Below the pieces are notes generated by a model. It did not search any database. It saw only the letters and a list, made by a program, of their open reading frames with translations, and was not told the DNA's origin. Of a stretch of DNA of 64,000 bases, positions 39,640 through 50,831 are shown piece by piece. How positions within the stretch are numbered: position 1 is the stretch's first letter; each line of letters begins with the position of its first letter. Position numbers and translations under genes: made by a program. This DNA comes from Bacteroidota bacterium (GTDB lineage Bacteria; Bacteroidota; Bacteroidia; Sphingobacteriales; Sphingobacteriaceae), in NCBI GenBank assembly GCA_013286235.1, contig JABDGE010000006.1, positions 1 through 64,000 of the forward strand. Direction: 5' to 3'.

Positions 39640-42600
39640 TTACAATTTAATAAACTTCTGCTCGCCGACAATACTGTTGTCGGACTTGGTTAAAACCTGG
39701 AGTACGTACGTTCCGGGGGTGAGGTTGCTCACATCGGTTTGCCAGGTTTGCTGGTTGGTGGTGGCCGTTTTTACAACACTGCCGAGGATGCTGGTAATCT
39801 GGATGTTGTAAGCAAGCGCTGGAGAAATGGCTGCTGATTGGCCTGCGGATGTGTTGAACCCGGGGGCAATGCTCAGGTTGAGCGCAGCTTTTGCCGGGTT
39901 GGGATAAACCGAGATACCGGTTTTAACCAGGCTGTTGGTATTGGCCCCATACATGAGCGTGACGACGCTTGAATAGGTGATATTGCCGTTAAGGTCGGTG
40001 ATCTGCAGGCGGTAGCTATCGGCGCCGGTAACCGGGCTGGTATCAAGGAAGCTGTAAGAGCCCTGGCTATTTGACAAAAGTCCGTCGATTACCGTATAGC
40101 TGGCGCCTCCGTCGGTACTTCTTTGGAGGGCGAAGCCGGTATAGCTGGCTTCGTTTTCGGTTACCCAGGCGACTTGTGAACCACCGGTTGCTTTTACAGC
40201 GGTGAAATTAAGCAGGTGAATGCTTAAAGCAGGGTTTTGACGGAGTACTACTACAAATCGGTTTTTGCCGTAGGATGCGGTATCGGTTAAGTCGACATCA
40301 AATACATAGGTAGTATTTGCGCGGATGTCGAGAGAGTCTTTTTTATAACGATCCATCAGCCAAACCCCGTAAATCTGTGGGATGGCATTAAAGTCGGTTC
40401 GTTGAATAGTATATTGACCGCTTGTGTTGACCAATACCCTTAGCGGTATTTCCTCGCTCTTGAGCAGGGGCATCCATTTTACCGAGGTGAAGACACTGTC
40501 GCCGCTTTGTGCGGCGATTGATTGAAGGTTACCGTCGCCCTGCATAAATTTGCTGTCTTCGGCAGGATTGTATTGAGTAACAGAAGTTGGGTTCAACCCG
40601 ATAACCATATCGTCGTTATTCGCCGTATCAGTAACAAGCACTAATCTAAAATAGCTGTTATAGCTGTTGTTGCTGGCCGGCGAAAAGGCGCTCTCGTTTA
40701 CCCTGCGATCCATTAAAAGCGTGGATGGCTGGGAATTTGATTTAGCGGCCTCGGTAAAGGTGAGTGACGGCGAGGCTGCTGTCGCCAGTACAAAAAAGCC
40801 CTGGCCGCTGGATATTATTTTACCTGCGCTGCCGGTGGCCACGCCTGTAGTAGCGTTATAAGTGTCGTAATTTTTTGTAAGCGGGTTAAATATCCAGGTA
40901 GATGGGCTGACATTTGGGCCATAGATTGCAGCAGACGAACTGGAACTGCTGAATTTACTCCAATCGATCGAGCTGGCGTAGGGGTTGCCGACCAAATTAA
41001 AGCCGCGCACGGTGTAGTTGGTAGTTGTTTTGCTGGTTCCAGTACCTGTATGGCCGATATTGGCCGATGATGGCGTGTACCAATTATGCACCACCACGTT
41101 ACCCTGGTTAAGCGTTCCGGTGGTGCTTAAGGTGACAGCTACGTTTGTGGTGTAAGTAACTGTTGTTTCTGTTGCAAGCGCGGCGGAGGCCCGGTTTCCC
41201 CTAAAGAAGACCATAGCGCCGTTACCCACTGGCAAATTATAATTGGTGGAGCCGCCGTTGACGTAGTAATTATAAGCGGGCGAATTGTTGATGGCGCTGA
41301 TGCCCCAGAAATTCCCGCTGGTGAAAGTGGCGTTTGACGGTATTTGATCTTCGCGGAACAAGTAAATCGTAGGATTGCCTGTTTTATCAAAGCCGCCGCC
41401 GGCATTGCCTGTCAGGTACATGCCGGTTTGCAGATAGTTTATGCTATAGATATTATTTGAGCTTACAGTCGCTGTATAAACCGGGGACGATATGAGCCGG
41501 TAACTGCGGTACCCCAAGCCACCGGTAAGGTAACGCTGTACCGATACATTGCCCGAAATGGAATAGCCGCTGGCTATTGCAGCCACACTTGCTGTTTGTG
41601 TTGCGGTGCTGTGCAGTGTTAGCGCGGCCGGTGAGGCGCCAACCACCAGGTTACCTTCGGTTATAGTGAGCACGTTGAAAATGTCGACCGGGCCGCCGCT
41701 GATCGTTACGGTTCCCCCTCCCGTGTTATTGACGGTCATGTTGCCTAACTCGGCCGTCGTGCTGGTGTTTTGGCCGGTATAAGTTTGTACGGGAACGCTT
41801 CCGTTCCAGGTAATGCCCGACGAGTTGTTGCTGCCGTAAATAATACCGTCGCCTGTCGTATTTGCACCGTTCACAATATCGCAGCCAACACTAAGCGTGT
41901 AGCCGTTTAAGCTAAACGTGGCGTTGCTTCCGATGGTTAGCCCATAAACGCTTTCGTTGGCGGTTAACACAGGATATGTCGTTAGGCCCGAAGGAATCAG
42001 CAGGTTTGATGTGCTGGTAAATGGAGGGAGGTGATCCCAGTTGCCTGCTGTTGTAAGGCTTGTGGTGCCTGCTGCGCCGCTCCAGGTATAAGTGATCGCG
42101 TCTCCGGGTGCGGTTACATCGATGGTGGTGGTACAACCGGTTGCGCTGGTTACTGTAAGCACATATATGCCGGCTATAGCCTCGGATGCAGGAACTGTCG
42201 GATTTTGCGAAGAGGAAGTAAAGCCACTGCCGCTTGGGCCTGCCCAGGAGTAGGTTGCGCCGGCTACCGTATTGGCAGTCAGCGCCATGGTGTTACCCGA
42301 GCAGAATGTTCCGGAGCCGGCGCCGTACAGCACATTGACACCCGAAGGGGTTAGCTCAGTATTTGCAACGGCGACATCATCGATTGAGCCATTAAAATTA
42401 GTGGTTGTCGGTGCGTTTGTCCAGCCGGTAAGCGAATCGTAAGCTACGCGCCAATAACCCAGCAGCGAAAATGCGCCATTCATTGCCGGATTTGAGGCAA
42501 CCAAAGCCCCGTCAACGTACAGGTTACTGCCGTTGGTTGTTGAAAAAGTGGCGACCGCGTGGTGCCATTGGCCATTGTTATAGGGGGACGTGGAATTTAT

Positions 42601-44409
42601 GGTTGATTTAACGCCGAGCGGGGCCACGCCGAAATAAAGTTCGCCATTGGTGCCCATATACAATACCCGGTCGACGCTGGCGCTTGCCCCGGTTTGTGAG
42701 CTGCCATAACCAACGAGATAGCCGCCCGCGGTGTTGGTTTCGAACCAAACGCTGATAGAAAATGTTAGTGGCCCTGGCAAAATGCTGGCCGTGGTTGTTG
42801 AAATGTATTGGCTGCTGCTGGCAGAAAAGTTCAAAGCATTGTTGCCGGTATTGTAACGATCGGTGGTTGTGGCCGGGGACCCGTGGGTGACACCGGTATT
42901 ACCACTCCCCGAGAGGTCGGTAACGCTGCCTGCGGTAAACCCGTACGAAAAATAAGCCCCACTGGTTGGAGCGGTTGAGAGAACCGGGTCGGCGCCAACT
43001 GTTACAGTTACAGGAGTGCGCGTCGCACAGGTTACGCCACCTTGTGTGTAATCTACATAATAAGTTGTAGTAACGGTCGGGCTAGGGCTATACGTTGCAC
43101 CGGTAGCCAGGGCCGTGCCGCCTGTTGAAGCCGCATACCAATTGAATGTGCCGCCTGATGGCGCACCGGCCGACGCGGTAAGTGTAGCCGAACCGGCGCC
43201 GCAAATGGTTTGCCCGGGAGCCGTTGGCCCGGTGGGGTCGACCGTAAGGGTTACAGTTGTGTAGCCGGTGCCGGATGCGTTGTGTCCCGCAATGGTATAT
43301 GTGGTGGTAGCCGAAGTTACGGTTGGTGTACCTGAAATTTGCCCGGTGGTGGTGTTAAAGCTCATCCCGGTGGGCAGGGGTATATCGATGGAATAGCCAC
43401 TGGGCGAGAATTCTTCAACGTCGTCGCCGCCGCTATTCGCTATGTAGGTGTTACCATTGGTGTCAAAGCAGGTAGCACGGGGTTGTGTTAGCCCCTGAAC
43501 GTAATTGGTGTATGTCGTAGTTGCCTGGGAAGTGCCTGGGACCAGCTTTACGATCGTCCCGAGGCCTTCGTCGGCAACATAAATGTCGCCGGAAGCATCG
43601 ATGGAAAGGTTGCGAAAATTGGAACCGCTTGCATTGGTGGTAGTATATAACAGGGTAGTTCCGCCGGTGGTAGAGCCGCTGGTTACCGTGTAAACACAAT
43701 TTGCCACGGAGCCGCTTGAATATTCCGACGCATACACCTGGCCGGCACTGTTTACGGTAACGCCATACAGGTCAGTAAAACCTTTTGCATAAACTGTGGC
43801 TGTGGTTGCGCCGGGTGCAATCTTGTAAATAATATCCGAACCCTGGTCGCCGACATATATGTTGCCGGAGGCGTCGATACACATGCCGTCGGGGGTATTC
43901 ATTGCTGTAGGAGAGCCAGTTATGGTAGAAAAAACGCCTGCGGGCGTGATCTTTACCACATCATTGCCAATAGGATTGGCCTCATAAATATTGCCGGAAG
44001 GGTCGACCACGATATCTTTTGGGCCGCCGGCGCCAATATCGGTTGTATAGGTATGCAACAGTGTGCCGGTGGGCGAATACACGTAAACATCGCCGCCTGC
44101 AAAGCTATTGGTTATAATATCGCCGTTTACAGGATCATAAGCTATGCCGTAGGGCTCGCCCGTCGGGTCGGTTGAAAAAGTTGTTAAAGCTCCATTGGCA
44201 ACCGCTCCACCGGTATTGGTTGGCGATAATGTTGTTATGGTTGTATTGACCGTGTAGACATTGGTAGACGGTGAATAGCTGATGACCGGAGCCTGGGCAA
44301 GTGCCAGGTTCATCGAAACTATGAAGGTGCAAGGCAGTAAAAAAAGGCGTAAAAGTGAACTCATGTTTTGAGATTTCGCTAATAAACAGCGCATTTGTAC
44401 GGCACACAC
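39640..44409 (-). CDS. Large T9SS cargo protein: NHL-type propeller, Ig-like, LamG-like, conserved C-terminal cassette, type A sorting domain
   Basis: NHL-like repeats 'DxxGNIYVAD', LamG-like segment, SVYPNPAKAALNLSI...PGTYVLQV...EQKFIKL; start may be internal at MSSLLRLFLLP. Confidence 0.88.
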   Translation of the reverse strand: MCAVQMRCLLAKSQNMSSLLRLFLLPCTFIVSMNLALAQAPVISYSPSTNVYTVNTTITTLSPTNTGGAVANGALTTFSTDPTGEPYGIAYDPVNGDIITNSFAGGDVYVYSPTGTLLHTYTTDIGAGGPKDIVVDPSGNIYEANPIGNDVVKITPAGVFSTITGSPTAMNTPDGMCIDASGNIYVGDQGSDIIYKIAPGATTATVYAKGFTDLYGVTVNSAGQVYASEYSSGSVANCVYTVTSGSTTGGTTLLYTTTNASGSNFRNLSIDASGDIYVADEGLGTIVKLVPGTSQATTTYTNYVQGLTQPRATCFDTNGNTYIANSGGDDVEEFSPSGYSIDIPLPTGMSFNTTTGQISGTPTVTSATTTYTIAGHNASGTGYTTVTLTVDPTGPTAPGQTICGAGSATLTASAGAPSGGTFNWYAASTGGTALATGATYSPSPTVTTTYYVDYTQGGVTCATRTPVTVTVGADPVLSTAPTSGAYFSYGFTAGSVTDLSGSGNTGVTHGSPATTTDRYNTGNNALNFSASSSQYISTTTASILPGPLTFSISVWFETNTAGGYLVGYGSSQTGASASVDRVLYMGTNGELYFGVAPLGVKSTINSTSPYNNGQWHHAVATFSTTNGSNLYVDGALVASNPAMNGAFSLLGYWRVAYDSLTGWTNAPTTTNFNGSIDDVAVANTELTPSGVNVLYGAGSGTFCSGNTMALTANTVAGATYSWAGPSGSGFTSSSQNPTVPASEAIAGIYVLTVTSATGCTTTIDVTAPGDAITYTWSGAAGTTSLTTAGNWDHLPPFTSTSNLLIPSGLTTYPVLTANESVYGLTIGSNATFSLNGYTLSVGCDIVNGANTTGDGIIYGSNNSSGITWNGSVPVQTYTGQNTSTTAELGNMTVNNTGGGTVTISGGPVDIFNVLTITEGNLVVGASPAALTLHSTATQTASVAAIASGYSISGNVSVQRYLTGGLGYRSYRLISSPVYTATVSSNNIYSINYLQTGMYLTGNAGGGFDKTGNPTIYLFREDQIPSNATFTSGNFWGISAINNSPAYNYYVNGGSTNYNLPVGNGAMVFFRGNRASAALATETTVTYTTNVAVTLSTTGTLNQGNVVVHNWYTPSSANIGHTGTGTSKTTTNYTVRGFNLVGNPYASSIDWSKFSSSSSSAAIYGPNVSPSTWIFNPLTKNYDTYNATTGVATGSAGKIISSGQGFFVLATAASPSLTFTEAAKSNSQPSTLLMDRRVNESAFSPASNNSYNSYFRLVLVTDTANNDDMVIGLNPTSVTQYNPAEDSKFMQGDGNLQSIAAQSGDSVFTSVKWMPLLKSEEIPLRVLVNTSGQYTIQRTDFNAIPQIYGVWLMDRYKKDSLDIRANTTYVFDVDLTDTASYGKNRFVVVLRQNPALSIHLLNFTAVKATGGSQVAWVTENEASYTGFALQRSTDGGASYTVIDGLLSNSQGSYSFLDTSPVTGADSYRLQITDLNGNITYSSVVTLMYGANTNSLVKTGISVYPNPAKAALNLSIAPGFNTSAGQSAAISPALAYNIQITSILGSVVKTATTNQQTWQTDVSNLTPGTYVLQVLTKSDNSIVGEQKFIKL

Positions 44410-44574
44410 TCGACGAAGGTTTCATTTTACACATCTCGCACGAATAAAATTTAACGATTAGTGAATTTTTGAGGCTAAGCGAAAATAATCCATCCGCTTG
44501 CCGGGCAACGTTAGCTTACCGGCGGGAGACGCCCAATTAGGGTAACGAATTTGGCAATACCGCTTTCTTCGCCT

Positions 44575-47500
44575 TTATAATTTTATAAAAGTGCCCGATC
44601 CCACGAGGCTCTGGTTGCTGTTATTGACAACCTTTACTGTGTAAGTCCCGGGCATAAGATTGCTGACATCGGTTTGCCAGGTTTGGGTGCTGGTGGTAGT
44701 TTGCCTTACAACGGAGCCAAGGATGTTGGTTATTTGTATGTTATAGGATAAAGCAGCCGTTAAGGCATACTGGTTTGGATTGAAGCCAGGAGCGATATTG
44801 AGGTTAAGTGTAGTGGAGGCGGGGTTTGGATACACTACCAGTCCGGTCTTTACTAGGCTGCTGCTGTTGGCATACATAATCGTAATAACGCTGGAATAAG
44901 TGATGTCGCCGTTAAGGTCGGTGATCTGCAAGCGGTACGAATTGGCGCCGGCCACCGGGCTTGCATCGAGATAATTGTAGGCGCCCTGGCTATTCGACAG
45001 AAGACCGTCGATAACCGTGTACGTAGTACCCCCATCGGTACTTCTCTGCAGCGCGAATTTGGTATAATTGGATTCGTTTTGGGTTACCCAGGCAATTTGT
45101 GAGCCTCCTGCTGCTTTAACAGCCGTGAATTTGAGCAGCCGCACCATCTGGGTAGGATTTTCGCGTATCACCAACTGAAACCGGTTCGTACCGAAACTTG
45201 TGGTGTCTGACAGGTCGATATTGAATCCGTAGCTTGCGTTATTTTTTATGTCGAGGGAGTCTTTTGCATAGCTGTCCAAAAGCCAAATGTCGTAGAGCGG
45301 CGGGATAGCTTCCAGGTCGGTTCTCAGGATCTGGTACTTGCCGCTGGCAGCCGCGGAGCAGCCCATTGGAATTATTAGGCTTGCCGTGCTTTTGGGAAGG
45401 GGTACCCATTTTACCGAAGCGTGGACGTTGTCGCTGCTGATTGTTGAGATGTCCTGCGGTGCACCCGAACCGGCCAGCAATTTAGCATCTATGGCGCTAT
45501 TGAAGGCCATAGTGGCGGCCGGATTAAAGCCGACGACCATGTCGGTTTGATTGATGGCATCGGTTACCATATTCAGCCGGATAAAACTGCCGTAGCCGGT
45601 TTGCGGTTCGGTTCCCGCGGCTACGCGCCGGGCCAGCTCTAAGTTTGTGCTGGTAACCTGGGTGGCCGACTTGGCATTTTCGGTAAAAGTAAGCGCCGAA
45701 GAGTGGTTGTTCGATTCCACGAAAAATCCCTGGCCGCTGGGTATGATCCTCGAGGCTTTGCCGGTTGAAATACCCGTTGTGGCATTGTAGGTATCGTAGT
45801 TGCTGGTTGTCGGATCTAATAGGTAAATCGTGGGGTTCACATTCGGTCCATAAATGGCAGCTGTTGAAACGGTATTACTGAATGTGCTCCAGTCGATGGA
45901 ACTTGCATAGGGATTGCCCACGAGGTTGTAGCCCCGTACGGGAGCGTTCCCCGGGTTGCTGGTTGAGTAAAGCAGGCCCGCGTAACCCGTCCACGACACC
46001 ACTGATATGGTTCCCTGGTTGAGATTGCCGGTCGTGCTAAAGGTTACACTCTCCGGCGCCACGTATGGGGCGACGGTTTTGCTTGGCGATCCGCTTAGGT
46101 GGGTGACCTTGTCGCCGCGGAAATACAGCATATAGCCGCCTCCCTCGTAAACCTTAGCCGATCCGTAGGTGGCATCAGTTGTGGTGATATGACCGGTAGC
46201 TGCAGTGTTTGCTATGTTGGTTACTCCAATGAAATTTCCGCCGATAAATGAATTTCTATTTGGCGTGTACGTCTCGTAAAATAAAAACAAGCTCGGGTTA
46301 CCCGTTGCGGTTGAATAGGACGACGTGCAATCCGTGATAATGGTGCCGGCGCCGAGGTAATTCAAACTTACCGGGTAATTGCCATTTCCGTCGACGCCCT
46401 CATTCACCTGGGATGACATCAGCCGGTAATTGCGCGATACCCATCTGCCGGCGGCGTAAGTGCTGCCGCCTTGCACAAAACGCTGAACCGTTACATTACC
46501 GGTGATGCTGCTGCCTGATGGTATTGCCGCTACCGTAGCCGTACCGGTGGTGTCGGAGTTTAAGGTGATGAGCCCATTGGTAGCCAGTGTACTGCTCCCG
46601 CTCATGGTGAGCGTGCCTGCGCTGGCCAGGTAAAATGCGCCGCTTGCCAAAGTTTTTGTGCCGCCGCCGCTGAAGGCAAGGCCGTAGAATTTTGTGCCGG
46701 TACCGGAGCCGCCGGCTACTGATTGTGTAGTGCCGTTGAAGGCCACCGTCGACCCGGTGAGCGCTACATAGTCGCTTGCATCGTTGGCCAGCGTGTTGGT
46801 ATAATTCCCTGATACGTTCAGTGTTCCTGCTGTAGCCGTTTTGATACCGGAGCCCGAAAAGCTGATATTGGAATAGCTAACGCCCGAAGACAAGCCCGTT
46901 ATGGCGGCCGAAGTGTAAACAGTTTGGGCGCCTGCCGCCGAATATTGAATGGTTGCCCCGGAGTTGTTAAATGTCACTGTGTTTGTGCCTGAAGTTGAGA
47001 GGCCCGACAAAGCGGTCGCATTTGCTAACTGAAGGGTAGCGTTCGTTACCGTAAAGGCGGATGTGCTCCCGGTGACATTTGAAGTTTGCAAGCTGCCGGC
47101 CAGGGCAACTGTACCGCCGGTAATATTAAAAGTAGCATTGCTGTACTTGGAACTTGTATAGGTAGAGGTGAGTGAAATATTGCCCGACAAATTCAGGGTT
47201 GTAACGGATGAGCTAAGTGTTTGCGTATAATTTGAACCGGAAATTGCCGTATTTGCGGTTACGGCTATGCTGCCTGCGCTGATGGTCCCCGTACCCGCTA
47301 ATGTGGCTGTGTATGCATTTGTTGAGTGCGCATCGCTTTGGTAGGCAATTGCCCCGGTTACGTCGAGCACGGCCGGACTTGTTACCGTTATCCCTGCTGC
47401 TGCGCCGCCGCCTGAGCCAAACTCAATACTGCCAACCGCATTTGTGCCGGTGGTAAATACGGGCATGCGTGTTAAAGTATAGCTGGTTGAAACGCCGATG

Positions 47501-48663
47501 CGGGCCATGTCATACGGGCCGGGGACTACTCCGCCGCCCCAGTTGCCCGCGGTTCCCCATGTTGTGCTGGTGCCTCCCTTCCAGTCGTAAACCGAATAGC
47601 AGGAAATGGTGACGCTTGTGCTGCTGTTGCCTGATGCGTTATAGCCGGTAACCGTATAACTCGTTGAAGCGAACGAGACGGTAGGCGTCCCCGAAAACGT
47701 TCCCGTTAATGTGTTGAAACTTAATCCCGTTGGCAAGGTACCGGTAAGCACATAACCACCCAATGGCGGATATTCATAGATGGTATTGCCGCCATAACTT
47801 GCAACATATATAATTCCGCTCGCGCCTACAACAAGGCCTTCGGGATCGGTAACGGTTATGGTATTCAGAAGCGTACCGGATGAGTTGTAAATATCAACCT
47901 TTCCGTTGCCGGAATCGCCCACATAAACATTCCCTGCTGAACTTATGGCTATCGCGTAAGGGCCATTATAGCCGGAACTGAATACAGATTGATACGCGCC
48001 GCTCGAATTGTATTTGGTGACGTTGTTAGTTCCGAAATTAAGCGAATATATGTTGCCCGAAGCATCAACCCTGACATCTGTGGGCTCGCTCACGTTTGAT
48101 GTGATAGTAAGCAGGGGCGAACCGCCCGTATTGGCATATTTCAAGATCTGGCTGGAGTTCGTGTTTGCAACGTACAGGTAACCCGACGCGTCGATCCCAA
48201 TGCCGTAAGGGCCATTTAAGCCGGTGATCAATGTGGTTTTGACGCCTCCACTGGTAATTTTATAGACATCATTTGAGCCGGGATCGGCGACGTAGGAGTT
48301 GCCTGAAGCGTCGATGGCAATACCGTCCGGATGGGTATAACCTGAAGCGAGCGCGCCCACATAGGTTAAGCTTGAGCTGTAATAGGTTACCGTCCCGTTG
48401 GTATATTGAGTGGCGTAAAGGTTGCCGGAGACCGGGTTGATCGCCATGCCGCTGGGGCCCGACACGCTTGTAGAGGAGTAAGCAGAACTGATGGATCCGC
48501 CGGTATTTGTGGGTGTCCAGGCTGTTATGGCCGTGCCCACCACATAGGCATTGCTTGATGGGCTATAACTTATATTCGGGGCTTGCGAAAAAACGCTGTT
48601 TGTCAAAAATGGAAGCAAGCAAATTGCAAAGAACAGGGCACGGCGAAGTACTTTCACTGGCAA
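44575..48663 (-). CDS. Large T9SS cargo protein: NHL-type propeller, repetitive Gly/Ser/Thr region, C-terminal cassette
   Basis: 1362 aa; NHL repeats, VYPNPASTTLNLNI...GTFIKL C-terminus. Confidence 0.88.
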   Translation of the reverse strand: MPVKVLRRALFFAICLLPFLTNSVFSQAPNISYSPSSNAYVVGTAITAWTPTNTGGSISSAYSSTSVSGPSGMAINPVSGNLYATQYTNGTVTYYSSSLTYVGALASGYTHPDGIAIDASGNSYVADPGSNDVYKITSGGVKTTLITGLNGPYGIGIDASGYLYVANTNSSQILKYANTGGSPLLTITSNVSEPTDVRVDASGNIYSLNFGTNNVTKYNSSGAYQSVFSSGYNGPYAIAISSAGNVYVGDSGNGKVDIYNSSGTLLNTITVTDPEGLVVGASGIIYVASYGGNTIYEYPPLGGYVLTGTLPTGLSFNTLTGTFSGTPTVSFASTSYTVTGYNASGNSSTSVTISCYSVYDWKGGTSTTWGTAGNWGGGVVPGPYDMARIGVSTSYTLTRMPVFTTGTNAVGSIEFGSGGGAAAGITVTSPAVLDVTGAIAYQSDAHSTNAYTATLAGTGTISAGSIAVTANTAISGSNYTQTLSSSVTTLNLSGNISLTSTYTSSKYSNATFNITGGTVALAGSLQTSNVTGSTSAFTVTNATLQLANATALSGLSTSGTNTVTFNNSGATIQYSAAGAQTVYTSAAITGLSSGVSYSNISFSGSGIKTATAGTLNVSGNYTNTLANDASDYVALTGSTVAFNGTTQSVAGGSGTGTKFYGLAFSGGGTKTLASGAFYLASAGTLTMSGSSTLATNGLITLNSDTTGTATVAAIPSGSSITGNVTVQRFVQGGSTYAAGRWVSRNYRLMSSQVNEGVDGNGNYPVSLNYLGAGTIITDCTSSYSTATGNPSLFLFYETYTPNRNSFIGGNFIGVTNIANTAATGHITTTDATYGSAKVYEGGGYMLYFRGDKVTHLSGSPSKTVAPYVAPESVTFSTTGNLNQGTISVVSWTGYAGLLYSTSNPGNAPVRGYNLVGNPYASSIDWSTFSNTVSTAAIYGPNVNPTIYLLDPTTSNYDTYNATTGISTGKASRIIPSGQGFFVESNNHSSALTFTENAKSATQVTSTNLELARRVAAGTEPQTGYGSFIRLNMVTDAINQTDMVVGFNPAATMAFNSAIDAKLLAGSGAPQDISTISSDNVHASVKWVPLPKSTASLIIPMGCSAAASGKYQILRTDLEAIPPLYDIWLLDSYAKDSLDIKNNASYGFNIDLSDTTSFGTNRFQLVIRENPTQMVRLLKFTAVKAAGGSQIAWVTQNESNYTKFALQRSTDGGTTYTVIDGLLSNSQGAYNYLDASPVAGANSYRLQITDLNGDITYSSVITIMYANSSSLVKTGLVVYPNPASTTLNLNIAPGFNPNQYALTAALSYNIQITNILGSVVRQTTTSTQTWQTDVSNLMPGTYTVKVVNNSNQSLVGSGTFIKL

Positions 48664-49071
48664 GTAAGTTTTAGTAAATAATTAATCAAATAGTTTAAAT
48701 ACCGTAAAATACTGGTAAACAATAGCTTAAATGGAATGAAATAGCCCCGTTCCATCATTATTTCCCCACTAAAGCACGGTATTGCCACTAATTAACTAAC
48801 AAATGTTAAATCGACAGTTGAGTTGTTACCAACATGTTAACATTGTGATGGCCGAAAAACTAAGTTTTGAGTTATAAAAATAAAAAGATGATTAATTTAT
48901 TATTTCCTAATCATCACAAAGAGTTTGATTTGGGGTGCAGAGAAGAAGTAGTAAAAGACCACATGGGTGTTGCGTTTAAACTCAACTGTAAAGCATATTT
49001 TATCAGCCTTGCTATAGAATAGACAATGTTATTTACTGGTTTTTTAGATTGAGGTGTATATTCTCGTCAAA

Positions 49072-49103
49072 TAAAAAAACCCTAGGTCACAGGTACCTAA
49101 GGC
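49072..49103 (-). terminator. Rho-independent terminator of 49128..50462
   Basis: On minus strand GCCTTAGGTacctgtgACCTAGGGTTTTTTTA. Confidence 0.8.
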
Positions 49104-49127
49104 TTTTCCATGCGCATTTATGGGTAA

Positions 49128-50462
49128 TCAAAGTTTGACGAAGGTAGTGTGGCCGACCACTTTGTTATTGAGGCTGTTTTTTACAGTAACAATATAAGTG
49201 CCCGGTGAAAGGGCTGCTACGTTATCCTGCCAGGTTGAAGCCGACGATGACACCGATTTGATGATCATTCCGGCAGTGTTAACGATGCTGATGTTGTAAA
49301 CTGCGGTTGTGGCCACGGATTCCGGCGCCAGGGATTCGGTGGAAAGGGAGCTTTGAGATGATCCGTTATCAGGCATTATTTGTATATTGATAACGCTGTT
49401 GGTTGGATTCGGATAAATACTCACGTTCCCGGTTATGGTATTTGCGCTGTTGCCGTACATCAGGGTCACTACATTTGAATAGGTAATAGTACCATTAAGG
49501 TCAGTCATCTGTAAGCGGTACTGGTCCGACGCCGCAGGCGGTGTTTTGTCGGTATAGCTGTAACTCCCAAGCCCCGATGATGTAAGGGAGTCGAGGCTGG
49601 TATAGGTTCCGCCGCCGTCACTGCTCCGTTCAACCACAAATGTGGTATAATTTTCTTCGTTCTCGGTTGTCCAGGTTACCTGTGTGGTATTGTTGGCCTT
49701 AGTGGCGTTAAATTCCACTAAGTGTACGGCTAAAGCGGGATTTTGGAAAACGTCGACTTTGAAGCGGTATGAACCGTAGCTGCTGGTGTCGCTTTTGTTG
49801 ATGGTGAACACATAACTTGAATCAGTACGGAGGTTCACGGAATCCTTTGCAAAATTATCTACCAGCCATATTGAGTATATGTTCGGGATGGGGTCGAACT
49901 CGGTTCTCAGGAGGGTTATCGGCCCGCTGTTGGCCGCCTGTACCTTCAGCCTGATCACATCCGGCGTTTGCTTTGGCAGCGGTAAAAAGTTGATCGACAA
50001 CGGCACACCGTCGCTCGAATAACTGGCCAGGCCCTCGGCGGCGCCGATGCCCGGCAGGTACTGGGAGTCATAGTTAAAGTTGTAAACAGGCGTCGTTCCC
50101 GCATTAAATCCGATCACGATGTCATCATAATCGTAGGGGTCGAGATATAATTTTAGGCGAAGCAATTCGCTGACGCTGTCGAACGCGGCAACCCTCGGCC
50201 TCACTAAGCCCGCTATTTTAGAAACCGTAAGGTTAACCGGGGCGGTGTTAACCACCTTGGTGTTCTTTGTGCTGTTCGACGGCAAACTTGCGCGTTGACT
50301 GAAATGGATTTTACCGGCCCTAAGATTTTTATGCGATACCGGACGACTGTTCATGCGGTATACCGCCGGATGATACAGGTGTGAAGTTCTGTTGGTGCGT
50401 GTTTTGCCCGAGGCAGACAACAAACCAAAGATCACAAAGCAGCAGAGTAGTTGTGTTTTCAA
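49128..50462 (-). CDS. T9SS cargo protein consisting mostly of the C-terminal cassette
   Basis: 444 aa; ALAVHLVEFNATKANNTTQVTWTTENEENYTTF..., SIYPNPTNSVINIQI...GHTTFVKL. Confidence 0.85.
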   Translation of the reverse strand: MKTQLLCCFVIFGLLSASGKTRTNRTSHLYHPAVYRMNSRPVSHKNLRAGKIHFSQRASLPSNSTKNTKVVNTAPVNLTVSKIAGLVRPRVAAFDSVSELLRLKLYLDPYDYDDIVIGFNAGTTPVYNFNYDSQYLPGIGAAEGLASYSSDGVPLSINFLPLPKQTPDVIRLKVQAANSGPITLLRTEFDPIPNIYSIWLVDNFAKDSVNLRTDSSYVFTINKSDTSSYGSYRFKVDVFQNPALAVHLVEFNATKANNTTQVTWTTENEENYTTFVVERSSDGGGTYTSLDSLTSSGLGSYSYTDKTPPAASDQYRLQMTDLNGTITYSNVVTLMYGNSANTITGNVSIYPNPTNSVINIQIMPDNGSSQSSLSTESLAPESVATTAVYNISIVNTAGMIIKSVSSSASTWQDNVAALSPGTYIVTVKNSLNNKVVGHTTFVKL

Positions 50463-50778
50463 ATTAAGCCCAATAATTTATCATTTCAGTTAATACCCTG
50501 CAAACAGCGTGCTAAGGGGCTATGAAAGTAATAAAATATGTGGAAAAAAATAAGCAAAATGTTGATAAACCAAATTATTTGCCTTGTTTACTGCAATTAT
50601 TAATTTAATAGAAACATTTTGTCTTTTGAGTTTGCTTTTATTTTAAGGGGAATAGGGAAAACTATCAACGCGATATTATAAATCCGGCAAAAAGATGAAG
50701 GGACATCCACTGAAAGGGGTTAAAAATTTACGATTTGGGGAAATAAATAGTGCTTATAACGAAAGGATACAAACCAAA

Positions 50779-50812
50779 AGCGACCAGTCACCGTGTTGGT
50801 TGCCTGGTCGCT
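50779..50812 (-). terminator. Hairpin terminator downstream of 50832..54656
   Basis: 9-bp stem AGCGACCAG/CTGGTCGCT; minus strand followed by TTTTGGTTTG. Confidence 0.65.
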
Positions 50813-50831
50813 ATCAGGGGTATTGGCTCTG

